Made by a program: the position numbers and the translations under genes. A stretch of 13,160 nt of DNA from NCBI GenBank assembly GCA_002435875.1, contig DIVN01000151.1, positions 15,675 through 28,834 of the forward strand. Reading direction: 5' to 3'. This DNA is from Anaerolineales bacterium UBA6131. Its GTDB lineage: Bacteria > Chloroflexota > Anaerolineae > UBA2200. Positions 7,503-13,160 of this stretch are shown here, one piece after another; within the stretch, counting starts at the first letter, position 1; each line of letters starts with the position of its first letter. The notes beneath the pieces were generated by a model that searched no databases, had not been told where the DNA came from, and saw nothing but the letters and a program-made list of their open reading frames with translations.

Positions 7503-8653
7503 GGCAGACCTCCTGATTGGGGTTGACTTGGCCTGGGCCAACGCACAGCGCCAAGGAGAACCTCCTGTGAGTAGAACTGGTTCTTGATCGATTGCTCGGC
7601 AAGGTAAATCGGATAGAGATGGCAGTGCCAGCGCGGATCCTGGCCATAGGGAGTCACATTTCGCTCCGCAACCAGGGCACGGGACAACAGGTCAGCGAGC
7701 TCAGTTGGAACGGCACTCCCGTCAGGTCTAGGCAGTTCGACCTTCACTACGCCCATAAGAGGATAGTCCAGTTGCGCCTGAGGTCTCAGGCGCACGTACC
7801 AGAACGCCACTTTGCCCCCGTGAGAGCTGAACGCCACAGTCCTGTGTGCGAACTCAAGGCCCGCCAGGATGGAGGTGATGTCTCGACGCTGCGTAGTCCG
7901 CCCACGACCAAATCGGAATTGCGGGTCTTTACGAAATGACTTGGCAACGCCGATGAGATAAGGGGCGCTGATGAATTCGTCCAGCTTGACAGCCCCATCT
8001 AGGATCAGCCACGAAGCCGCATCCCGCATACCGTCGGTGGACTTGATTAGCCCGATCTCGAGCTGGTGCATGCGATGCCTGGCAATGCCGCCTCCGCGAT
8101 CGCGCAGGTCATCTTGCGTAGCGTCGCGCGGAGTAAGCGACGTCTTCTCTACGATATCCACCGGCTCAAAGCTGCCGTCTGAGGTTCTCAGGCGCTTCAT
8201 CTCTTGCCAGACGGTATCAGATAGGCCCATCTGTTGCGTGGGCAGCAGGAGGAGGATTCGATTCTTACGGCTTGTGCAACAGATGCTGCCGTTGCCGTCT
8301 CGTCGCATTACGGCGGCGCCGATCTGGGCTAACTGAATCGGAAACGAGCGGTCTGCCTCGAGGGCCGTAGCCAAAAAGTATGTCCGCAGACTACCGTCAA
8401 TGAAGAAACGAAAAAGATGGTTCTCTGCGCGGAATATGGGCGGAGTAGACCGGTACAAATTCGAGGAACTTGGCTCGGGAGTCTCAAGGAAGTCAGTGAT
8501 CTCCCCAGCATCGCGGTTCACCAGCCGATCCTCGATCTCATCCACATCAGGGTGCTGCAACTCCACAACTGCCCCACCGGTTGCAGGGAGGATGCTGACT
8601 TGCCCGGCCAGAAGCTCAATAGCTGGCCCTAGGAACTGGAGAGGTTTGCCCAT
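7499..8653 (-). CDS. NurA-domain nuclease
   Basis: NurA is a manganese-dependent RNase H-like 5'-3' exonuclease and ssDNA endonuclease that partners with the HerA pump. With the ATG at 8653 the protein has 384 residues, close to the usual NurA length. Family marks are visible: FFIDGSLRTYF (83-93) with the catalytic-type Asp86 in DGS; SWLILDGAV (214-222) with a second acidic site, Asp219; the LIGVAKSFRKDP segment (233-244) typical of NurA; and a C-terminal block WHCHLYPIYLAEQSIK (342-357) with His343/His345 where the family keeps a conserved His. A longer frame runs up to GTG 8698, but ATG 8653 has GGGAG with a 7-base spacer (8661-8665) and is preferred. It is the first gene of the cluster and overlaps the HerA-like gene by 4 bases, as expected for subunits of one machine. 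Confidence 0.88.
   Translation of the reverse strand: MGKPLQFLGPAIELLAGQVSILPATGGAVVELQHPDVDEIEDRLVNRDAGEITDFLETPEPSSSNLYRSTPPIFRAENHLFRFFIDGSLRTYFLATALEADRSFPIQLAQIGAAVMRRDGNGSICCTSRKNRILLLLPTQQMGLSDTVWQEMKRLRTSDGSFEPVDIVEKTSLTPRDATQDDLRDRGGGIARHRMHQLEIGLIKSTDGMRDAASWLILDGAVKLDEFISAPYLIGVAKSFRKDPQFRFGRGRTTQRRDITSILAGLEFAHRTVAFSSHGGKVAFWYVRLRPQAQLDYPLMGVVKVELPRPDGSAVPTELADLLSRALVAERNVTPYGQDPRWHCHLYPIYLAEQSIKNQFYSQEVLLGAVRWPRPSQPQSGGLP
7509..7514 (-). promoter_or_regulatory. Ribosome binding site that fixes the HerA-like start
   Basis: A consensus AGGAGG lies inside the last codons of the NurA gene with a 6-base spacer to GTG 7502. It decides against the longer TTG start at 7541, which has no such site. 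The GTG overlaps the NurA TGA by 4 bases (GTGA), so translation of the two proteins is likely coupled. Confidence 0.85.
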
Positions 8654-8670
8654 GCCACGTCTCCCTTCAC

Positions 8671-8682
8671 CACAGACCTGTG
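8671..8682. promoter_or_regulatory. Short palindrome in the leader of the NurA operon
   Basis: CACAGACCTGTG is a 5-bp inverted repeat with a 2-base centre, located between the predicted transcription start (near 8718) and the NurA ribosome site. Its position would suit a repressor operator, but a repeat this short can arise by chance. There is no other support. Confidence 0.25.
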
Positions 8683-8724
8683 CCAGATGAGTGCACACGA
8701 ACCCGTCGTGATGGCCTGCTGACG

Positions 8725-8753
8725 AGTATATCCTTTGAGTAATGGGATGTCAA
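8725..8753 (-). promoter_or_regulatory. Consensus sigma-70 promoter for the NurA-HerA-methyltransferase operon
   Basis: On the minus strand, a perfect -35 TTGACA (8748-8753) is followed by a 17-base spacer and the -10 TATACT (8725-8730, five of six consensus bases). Transcription should start near 8718, leaving a leader of about 65 bases before the ATG at 8653. This is the only strong promoter seen ahead of the five minus-strand genes. Confidence 0.75.
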
Positions 8754-8762
8754 CAAATGCGC

Positions 8763-8792
8763 TTGGGCGATCCTCCCCGCCTGTGCTATACT
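8763..8792 (+). promoter_or_regulatory. Divergent promoter for the secreted SGNH-like gene
   Basis: An extended -10 TGCTATACT (8784-8792, hexamer TATACT at 8787-8792) lies 18 bases after a weak -35 TTGGGC (8763-8768). The start would be near 8799, with a leader of about 54 bases before ATG 8853. The two divergent -35 elements are only 9 bases apart, so polymerases at the two promoters could interfere. Confidence 0.55.
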
Positions 8793-8816
8793 ACTCGCGA
8801 TGCAGCCTCCTGCTCC

Positions 8817-8837
8817 TACCGGTGCGACGTACCGGTG
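8817..8837 (+). repeat. Tandem TACCGGTG repeats, possible leader hairpin
   Basis: TACCGGTG occurs at 8817-8824 and again at 8830-8837, a 13-base period. Because ACCGGT is self-complementary, the two copies can also pair as a 6-bp stem with a 7-base loop. They end just before the AAAGGGG ribosome site (8838-8844) of the gene starting at 8853. They may bind a regulator or control access to the ribosome site. Confidence 0.45.
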
Positions 8838-8852
8838 AAAGGGGATGATCCG

Positions 8853-11291
8853 ATGTGCATCGGCAAACGAACGCCTGCTCGCATCATCGCCGCCGTCGTC
8901 CTCGTCCTGACCCTGTTCGACTCCACTAGCGCCGGCGCAATGTCCAGCGCGGCCGATGACCCCAGCCCGCCCAGCCAGGCGGTGCGTCTGATCTTTGTCC
9001 ACCACTCTACCGGCGGCAACTGGCTGGCTGACCCCAACCCAGGCCAGCCCTCTGGTGGGCTGGCCATCGCGCTGCGCGACAACCACTACTTTGTCTCCGC
9101 CACCAACTATGGCTGGGGGCCCGACAGCATCGGCGACCGCACGGACATCGTCAACTGGCCCGAATGGTTCACCGGTCCCAACAGCGCGGCCATCCTACGC
9201 GCGTTGTACAACGAGAGCGCGCAGAACGTGGGCGACTTTGGCTCCTGGTCGCGGCTCTCGGCCAATCCGGGCGGCGAGAATCAGATCATCGTCTTCAAAT
9301 CCTGTTTCCCCAACTCGGACCTCTATGGCCAGCCGAGCGACTCGCCCCTGTATGAGCCCAACGACTATGAGTACACCGTGGCCAACGCCAAGGCGGTCTA
9401 TCAGGACATGCTGACCTATTTCGCCAGCCGCACGGACAAGCTGTTTGTGCTGATCACCGCACCGCCGCTGATGCAGGACGAGTACTGGCCCGGCGACCAG
9501 ACGCCAGCGCAGCGATCCGCCAACGCTCGGGCTCTGAACAACTGGCTGGTCAGCGATTGGCTGGATGGCTATCCTCATACCAACGTGGCGGTGTTCGACT
9601 ACTACAACGTGCTCACCTCCAACGGCAGCCCTGCGCGCGTTGATGATCCGGGTACCAACGAGGAGCCCAACGACGCCGGCCGCGAGGATGGCAACCACCA
9701 CCGCTGGCGGAATGGGGCGGTACAGCACGTGCAGACGGTGGCCAACAACTACTCCGCGTATCCCTCGGGCGACAGCCACCCCAGCACGGCCGGCCACCAG
9801 AAAGCGACGGCCGAGTTTGTCCAGCTCCTCAACGTGTGGTACCACCGCTGGCAGAGCGGCGCCACTCAGCCGACAGCCACTCGCGCGCCGGCGACGGTGA
9901 CCCACACGGCCACAACTGCCCACATGGCGACAGTCGTAGCAAGCACGCCCACGCAGCCAGCGTATACGGCGACCACAGCAGCAAGCCGCACGGCCCAGAG
10001 CGTCGTGGTCGCACCTGGGCGCCTGTACCTGCCTATCCTGGTCAAGGGCTGGCACGTGGTATGGCCAACACCCATGACGACGGCAACGCAAAGGCCCAGC
10101 GCAACCGCCACGTCCGCTGCCCCCGCAACCGGCCTCATCCAGCCATCCGACTTTGACTACCTGGGCGCCTTCCGCCTGCCGGACGGTCCACCGGAGATCG
10201 GCTGGGAGTGGAGCGGCTCCGCACTGACCTACTACCCCGCTGGAGATACGGCGGGCCCAGAGGACGGCTTCCCGGGCTCGCTGTTTGGCACCGGTCATGA
10301 GTGGAACCAGTACGTTGCCGAGATTGGCATTCCAGCCCCGGTGGACTCGGCAGCCAAGGGCCTGGAAGCACTGAACACAGCAGAGACACTGCAGGAATTT
10401 GCGGACATCCGCGCCGGCTTGTTCCCAGCCCTGGAGATGCCCCGTGTTGGTCTGGAGTACCTGCCAGCTCAGGGAGATCAAGACAATGGCAAGCTGTATT
10501 TTGCCTGGGCGGCACATCTCGATGAGGGAGCAAGCCTCGCTTCACACGGCTGGTGTGGGCTAGACCTGGGCAACCCAGGCACGGCCGGCCTCTGGCGCAT
10601 CGGGGACTATGTGAACTATGTCACCGGCGACTATCTGTTCGTCATTCCTTCCGCGTGGGCCGATGCCTACGTCGGCGGCAAGTCCCTGGCTACCGGCCGC
10701 TACCGCGATGGCGGCCAGGGGGCACAGGGGCCGTCGCTGTTCGCTATCGCCCCGTGGCAGCAGGGCAACCCACCCGCGCCCGGCAGCACCCTCCCGGCGA
10801 TCCCGCTGTTGCTCTATGGCAATGTCTACAGCGAGGGCTCAGCGCAGCTGAACGGGTACCACCATTCCGACGAGTGGAGTGGTGCGGCCTGGCTGACGGC
10901 CGGGGACCGGGCGGCTGTGGTCTTTGTGGGCACCAAGGGCACGGGCGAGTGCTGGTATGGGTGCTCGGATGGCACAATTTGGCCCGATGAGCCGCCGTTC
11001 CCGCCCGAGTGCCCTGAGCGCGGCTGGTGGAGCAGCGGCTTTGTGGGGCAGATGCTCTTCTACGATCCCTCGAATCTGGCAGCGGTAGCGCAGGGGCGCC
11101 TGCAAGCCAGCGACCCTCAGCCGTATGCGACCATGGAGATTGACCAACACCTGTACCATGTCACGACGGGACAGCAGAAGTCGCATGTTGGGGCCGTCGC
11201 GTTTGACCGCCAGCGCGGGCTGCTCTATGTCATGGAGCCACTGGCGGACGGTGACAAGTCACTGGTGCATGTGTGGAGAGTGACAGGGTAG
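8853..11291 (+). CDS. Secreted two-domain protein: SGNH-hydrolase-like domain, Pro/Thr linker, unrecognised beta-rich domain
   Basis: An 812-residue protein from ATG 8853, chosen over the longer frame from 8742 because it begins a signal peptide (basic residues 5-10, hydrophobic IIAAVVLVLTLF, small residues STSAGA near 29) and has AAAGGGG 8 bases upstream; the predicted transcription start also lies inside the longer frame. Domain 1 (about 44-332) resembles SGNH/GDSL-type hydrolases: FVHHSTGGNW (48-57, candidate nucleophile Ser52) and GDSHPSTAGH (306-315, candidate Asp307 and His309). Substrate unknown; esterase or carbohydrate deacylase activity would fit the fold. Residues 336-425 are Thr/Ala/Pro-rich, interrupted by LYLPILVKGW (391-400), which I associate with exported Chloroflexota proteins. 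Domain 2 (430-812), starting DFDYLGAFRLP, is rich in Gly, Trp and Tyr with repeated strand-like blocks, possibly a beta-propeller or sandwich, and holds Cys residues (568, 700, 704, 720) that could form disulfides. It is transcribed away from the NurA operon. Confidence 0.85.
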   Translation: MCIGKRTPARIIAAVVLVLTLFDSTSAGAMSSAADDPSPPSQAVRLIFVHHSTGGNWLADPNPGQPSGGLAIALRDNHYFVSATNYGWGPDSIGDRTDIVNWPEWFTGPNSAAILRALYNESAQNVGDFGSWSRLSANPGGENQIIVFKSCFPNSDLYGQPSDSPLYEPNDYEYTVANAKAVYQDMLTYFASRTDKLFVLITAPPLMQDEYWPGDQTPAQRSANARALNNWLVSDWLDGYPHTNVAVFDYYNVLTSNGSPARVDDPGTNEEPNDAGREDGNHHRWRNGAVQHVQTVANNYSAYPSGDSHPSTAGHQKATAEFVQLLNVWYHRWQSGATQPTATRAPATVTHTATTAHMATVVASTPTQPAYTATTAASRTAQSVVVAPGRLYLPILVKGWHVVWPTPMTTATQRPSATATSAAPATGLIQPSDFDYLGAFRLPDGPPEIGWEWSGSALTYYPAGDTAGPEDGFPGSLFGTGHEWNQYVAEIGIPAPVDSAAKGLEALNTAETLQEFADIRAGLFPALEMPRVGLEYLPAQGDQDNGKLYFAWAAHLDEGASLASHGWCGLDLGNPGTAGLWRIGDYVNYVTGDYLFVIPSAWADAYVGGKSLATGRYRDGGQGAQGPSLFAIAPWQQGNPPAPGSTLPAIPLLLYGNVYSEGSAQLNGYHHSDEWSGAAWLTAGDRAAVVFVGTKGTGECWYGCSDGTIWPDEPPFPPECPERGWWSSGFVGQMLFYDPSNLAAVAQGRLQASDPQPYATMEIDQHLYHVTTGQQKSHVGAVAFDRQRGLLYVMEPLADGDKSLVHVWRVTG

Positions 11292-11339
11292 GCTGGAGAC
11301 AGCTGCGCGCGAGGTGGCAGCCATCAGCGGCAGACATGG

Positions 11340-11744
11340 TCACTTTCCCCGGGAGAGCACCTGTTCAAGCGATGCCTCGATCAGTGCGTGTACGGCCGGC
11401 TGGTCGACGGCGGCGAGGTCATAGATGCGCACGTGGCGTGCACGCTTGCCCGTGCCGGTCAGCAGGCCGGCTGGACCCGCCAGCTCTGCTCCGCGCGGGA
11501 AACCCAGGTTCACACCTGACCGCAGGGGCATGATCACGCAAACCAGATCCTTGTAGGTCCGAGCAAGGCCATAGGCCAGCATCCTGGCGGGCAGATCAAC
11601 CTGCTCGATCGCCTCTGGCACAATGGCCAGAACCAGCTGTCGAAGGCGTCGGGCGATCTCTCGGACATCGCTGGGGTAGCCTGCCAGGAGCGACTCGACG
11701 TCATGCTCGGCCGGCTGGACTGCAACAGAATCTGCCGCGCGCAT
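11340..11744 (-). CDS. DUF1801-family protein (YdhG-like fold)
   Basis: A small cytoplasmic protein of 134 residues. The pattern EAIEQVDLPARMLAYG, followed by KDLVCVIMPLRSGVNLGF, RGAELAGPAGLLTGTGKRAR and HVRIYD, then a C-terminal helix, matches the DUF1801 family, whose fold is YdhG-like. The biochemical role is not established; some relatives are annotated as iron-binding or stress-related without strong proof. ATG 11744 is preferred to the longer ATG 11786 because GAGGAG (11752-11757) sits 7 bases ahead, while the upstream ATG lacks a clear ribosome site. It follows the lipoprotein gene by 64 bases on the same strand and may share its transcript. It converges on the SGNH-like gene with 48 bases between the stops. 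Confidence 0.82.
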   Translation of the reverse strand: MRAADSVAVQPAEHDVESLLAGYPSDVREIARRLRQLVLAIVPEAIEQVDLPARMLAYGLARTYKDLVCVIMPLRSGVNLGFPRGAELAGPAGLLTGTGKRARHVRIYDLAAVDQPAVHALIEASLEQVLSRGK

Positions 11745-11808
11745 CAAGTCACTCCTCACCACATCTGCCAGGTGCACCGCCAGCATGATCCAGTCACGAC
11801 AGTGCTGA

Positions 11809-12687
11809 CTATGGGGTCAGTGGATACCAGAACTCGGCCAGATACCCCTGTGCGTCGCCGCTGAAGAGTTGCTTGACTACTTCCGGCTTGCCGTCAGTGC
11901 ATTTCCATTCATAGACGGTAGCCCGCCCAGTCACTGCTGCCGGGATTACTTCGGCGGAGCGGTTGCTCCGGCAAAACTCATCCATCTCGGCTGTTGGCGT
12001 CTTTGAGGTGTCGGCCTTCTCCTGGCAGGGCAGGTTGGCGCCGAAATGGCAGACCCATACCTGTCCCTCCATACACCGCCACACCGCATTCCTCTGAAAT
12101 TCTGGCGGGGCTTCTGCAGTGACAACATTCTGGCGGATCATGCCCTCGACGATCAAGTCCGGCATGGCATCGCCGGTATAGCGCTCGTCGGGAACATCAA
12201 CCGTGCCAACAGCGCTGCAGTAGGCAAAGGGGTCAGCATAGGCTGTCGTGCCAGTCGCAGATGTACATCTACCATGGTAGTAGTCATCTGCTCCACAGGC
12301 ACGGCCGTTCTGGAACGTGCACGTACCAGTCTCCTGGTCCGTGTTGCTTTGGCCGGTCACGTGATACTCACCGCCGGTGATGGCACAGTAGCGGGCTGCC
12401 TCTGTGATGTAGCCGGTGACTTTGCGTCCACCGACCGGGCACTCGCCACGATACAGAGCCCACTCCTCACATTGGCGATTGTCTTCGAAGAGGCATACAC
12501 CGAACTCGCCGCCATCACCACGCTTCTCGATGACCAGCTGGCCACCTTTCTCCGTGCAGTTCAGCGAAGCAGGATTGGCGATATTGACTGGCGGCGGGGC
12601 GGTTGGCTGCGGGGTAGGCGCAGCGCAGGATCCCAGGCAGATGGCTGCCAGAAGAGCCGCCGAGATTAGCCGTCTTGAGCGATACAT
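11809..12687 (-). CDS. Lipoprotein with two DUF333-type Cys-rich repeats
   Basis: A 292-residue exported lipoprotein. From ATG 12687 it has a basic start (MYRSRRL), a hydrophobic core and a lipobox LGSC with Cys21 as the lipidated residue, followed by a Pro/Thr-rich spacer. Residues 36-83 (IANPASLNCTEKGG... GVCLFEDNRQCEEWALYRGEC) are a clear DUF333 unit, a small Cys-rich domain found in 'putative hemolysin' annotations that have little functional support. Residues 99-141 (RYCAITGGEYHV... GTCTFQNGRACGADDYYHGRC) are a second, diverged copy. The C-terminal half has further Cys pairs (205, 213, 221, 239, 263) and no family I recognise. The start is fixed by the lipobox and by AGGAGG (12697-12702) with a 9-base spacer; a longer frame up to 12798 would bury the signal peptide. 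Likely displayed on the outer face of the membrane; ligand unknown. Confidence 0.85.
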   Translation of the reverse strand: MYRSRRLISAALLAAICLGSCAAPTPQPTAPPPVNIANPASLNCTEKGGQLVIEKRGDGGEFGVCLFEDNRQCEEWALYRGECPVGGRKVTGYITEAARYCAITGGEYHVTGQSNTDQETGTCTFQNGRACGADDYYHGRCTSATGTTAYADPFAYCSAVGTVDVPDERYTGDAMPDLIVEGMIRQNVVTAEAPPEFQRNAVWRCMEGQVWVCHFGANLPCQEKADTSKTPTAEMDEFCRSNRSAEVIPAAVTGRATVYEWKCTDGKPEVVKQLFSGDAQGYLAEFWYPLTP

Positions 12688-12790
12688 AGAACCTAGCCTC
12701 CTCCATCCAGACTTGGCAGTACATGGCCCGTAGGCCTGCCCACAGTCTCGACGCCACCGCCTGGCGACAAGTTCCCGTCCATCACGCATT

Positions 12791-12836
12791 GTCACCATGG
12801 CTCAATCATGGGCTGTTCGCGTCACGTGGCTCAATC
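12791..12836. repeat. Pair of direct repeats GTCAC-N-TGGCTCAATC upstream of the lipoprotein gene
   Basis: GTCACCATGGCTCAATC (12791-12807) and GTCACGTGGCTCAATC (12821-12836) match except for CA versus G after GTCAC. Their starts are 30 bases apart, close to three DNA turns, so a protein could bind both on one face. They lie 104-149 bases upstream of the lipoprotein start and 29-74 bases beyond the HIT gene stop. I found no clear promoter here. Confidence 0.55.
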
Positions 12837-12864
12837 TGGCAGAGCACACACGGGCCACACCGAG

Positions 12865-13160
12865 CTATTCCGGCTGGATTTCTGCCGGACTGTCCAGGCC
12901 TCCGGCACGCCGAATAGCACGGGCAATGGCATCCAGATGGTCGCGGTCGGGTCTAGTCCCATAAGTAGGGGGGAGTTTAAGCCCGAAGCCATCGCCCTGG
13001 TAGCGTGGGATGAGATGCAGATGAACGTGGAACACTTCCTGCCCGGCTGCCTCGCCATCTGCAAGAGCCAGAGTCACACCCTCGCACCTGACCCCGCTCC
13101 GACGCAGCGCTGGCGCCAGGCGTTGCGCCACGTGAAACATGTGCCCGCCCGTCTCCTCAG
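12865..13160 (-). CDS. HIT-family (histidine triad) protein, C-terminal part, cut by window edge
   Basis: HIT proteins are nucleotide hydrolases or transferases acting on nucleoside phosphoramidates, dinucleoside polyphosphates and related substrates. The signature is clear: VFHVHLHLIPRY holds the HxHxHxx triad, including the catalytic middle His. The preceding HMFHVAQRLAPALRRSG helix is the usual one before it. An ATG exists at 13140, but the frame stays open to the window edge (EETGGH upstream) and normal HIT proteins carry about 55-65 more residues there, including the CxFC or nucleotide-binding strands. The true start is therefore beyond 13160. After the triad, the tail DGFGLKLPP resembles that of Hint/HinT-like bacterial members. 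Ordinary housekeeping content, unrelated in any visible way to its neighbours. Confidence 0.88.
   Translation of the reverse strand, partial: EETGGHMFHVAQRLAPALRRSGVRCEGVTLALADGEAAGQEVFHVHLHLIPRYQGDGFGLKLPPTYGTRPDRDHLDAIARAIRRAGGLDSPAEIQPE

Noticed and set aside
8742..8852. Longer N-terminus for the secreted protein starting at 8742
   Set aside because: It would place 37 extra residues ahead of a clear signal peptide, and the predicted promoter with its transcription start (near 8799) lies inside this extension.
9195..10517. Long open frame (440 codons) on the minus strand under the secreted protein gene
   Set aside because: It is a shadow of the GC-rich plus-strand gene, which has a signal peptide, ribosome site, domain motifs and a Chloroflexota-type linker. 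The antisense product is low-complexity and Arg/Gly/Val-rich with no recognisable domain.
11302..11321. GCTGC...GCAGC stem between the convergent genes
   Set aside because: Only 5 bp with a 10-base loop and no T-tract on either strand; not convincing as a terminator.
11745..11786. Upstream ATG at 11786 for the DUF1801 protein
   Set aside because: The ATG at 11744 has a GAGGAG ribosome site at ideal spacing; the upstream one has only a weak site.
1..13160. CRISPR arrays, tRNA or rRNA genes, insertion sequences, integrase or attachment sites
   Set aside because: I looked for regularly spaced repeats, cloverleaf-like segments, transposase or integrase motifs and terminal inverted repeats and saw none. 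The only repeats are the short pairs listed as features.

Overview
The window looks like a piece of a Chloroflexota genome, probably Anaerolineae-like. The clearest hint is the large secreted protein at 8853-11291. It joins two domains with a long Pro/Thr/Ala-rich linker that holds a 'LYLPILVKGW' segment, a combination I associate with exported Chloroflexota proteins. The DNA is moderately GC-rich, genes are tightly packed, and GTG or TTG starts occur. Taxonomy is inferred; no rRNA, tRNA or classic mobile element is visible.

Layout. (1) 1-124, minus: the start of a membrane-anchored protein cut by the window edge, with a likely promoter and a palindrome upstream. (2) 260-8653, minus: five genes read in one direction. 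In transcription order they are a NurA-fold nuclease, a HerA/FtsK-type pumping ATPase with an unusual P-loop, an unrecognised 192-residue protein, a 1096-residue fusion of a nuclease-like domain and an adenine-specific DNA methyltransferase, and a cobalamin-binding radical SAM enzyme. The first four are joined by 4-base and 1-base overlaps and one 26-base gap. A near-ideal sigma-70 promoter (TTGACA, 17-base spacer, TATACT) lies ahead of the NurA gene. (3) 8763-11291, plus: a divergent promoter and a two-domain secreted protein with an SGNH-hydrolase-like N-terminal domain. (4) 11340-12687, minus: a DUF1801 protein and a lipoprotein with two DUF333-type repeats. (5) 12865 to the window end, minus: the C-terminal part of a HIT-family protein.

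The region of interest is the 260-8653 cluster. HerA and NurA form a DNA end-processing motor-nuclease pair in archaeal repair, and bacterial homologues are known in predicted defence loci. Coupling them to a one-polypeptide restriction-modification-like enzyme suggests an anti-phage or anti-plasmid system: the methyltransferase would mark host DNA and the HerA-NurA machine, perhaps with the methylase's own N-terminal nuclease domain, would process unmarked DNA. The small 192-residue protein and the radical SAM enzyme are the parts I cannot match to a described system. This role is inferred from domain content and gene order; nothing here proves it.

Everything outside the cluster looks like ordinary Chloroflexota gene content, apart from several short repeats and palindromes near gene starts that may be regulatory. 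No stretch longer than about 300 bases lacks a gene.
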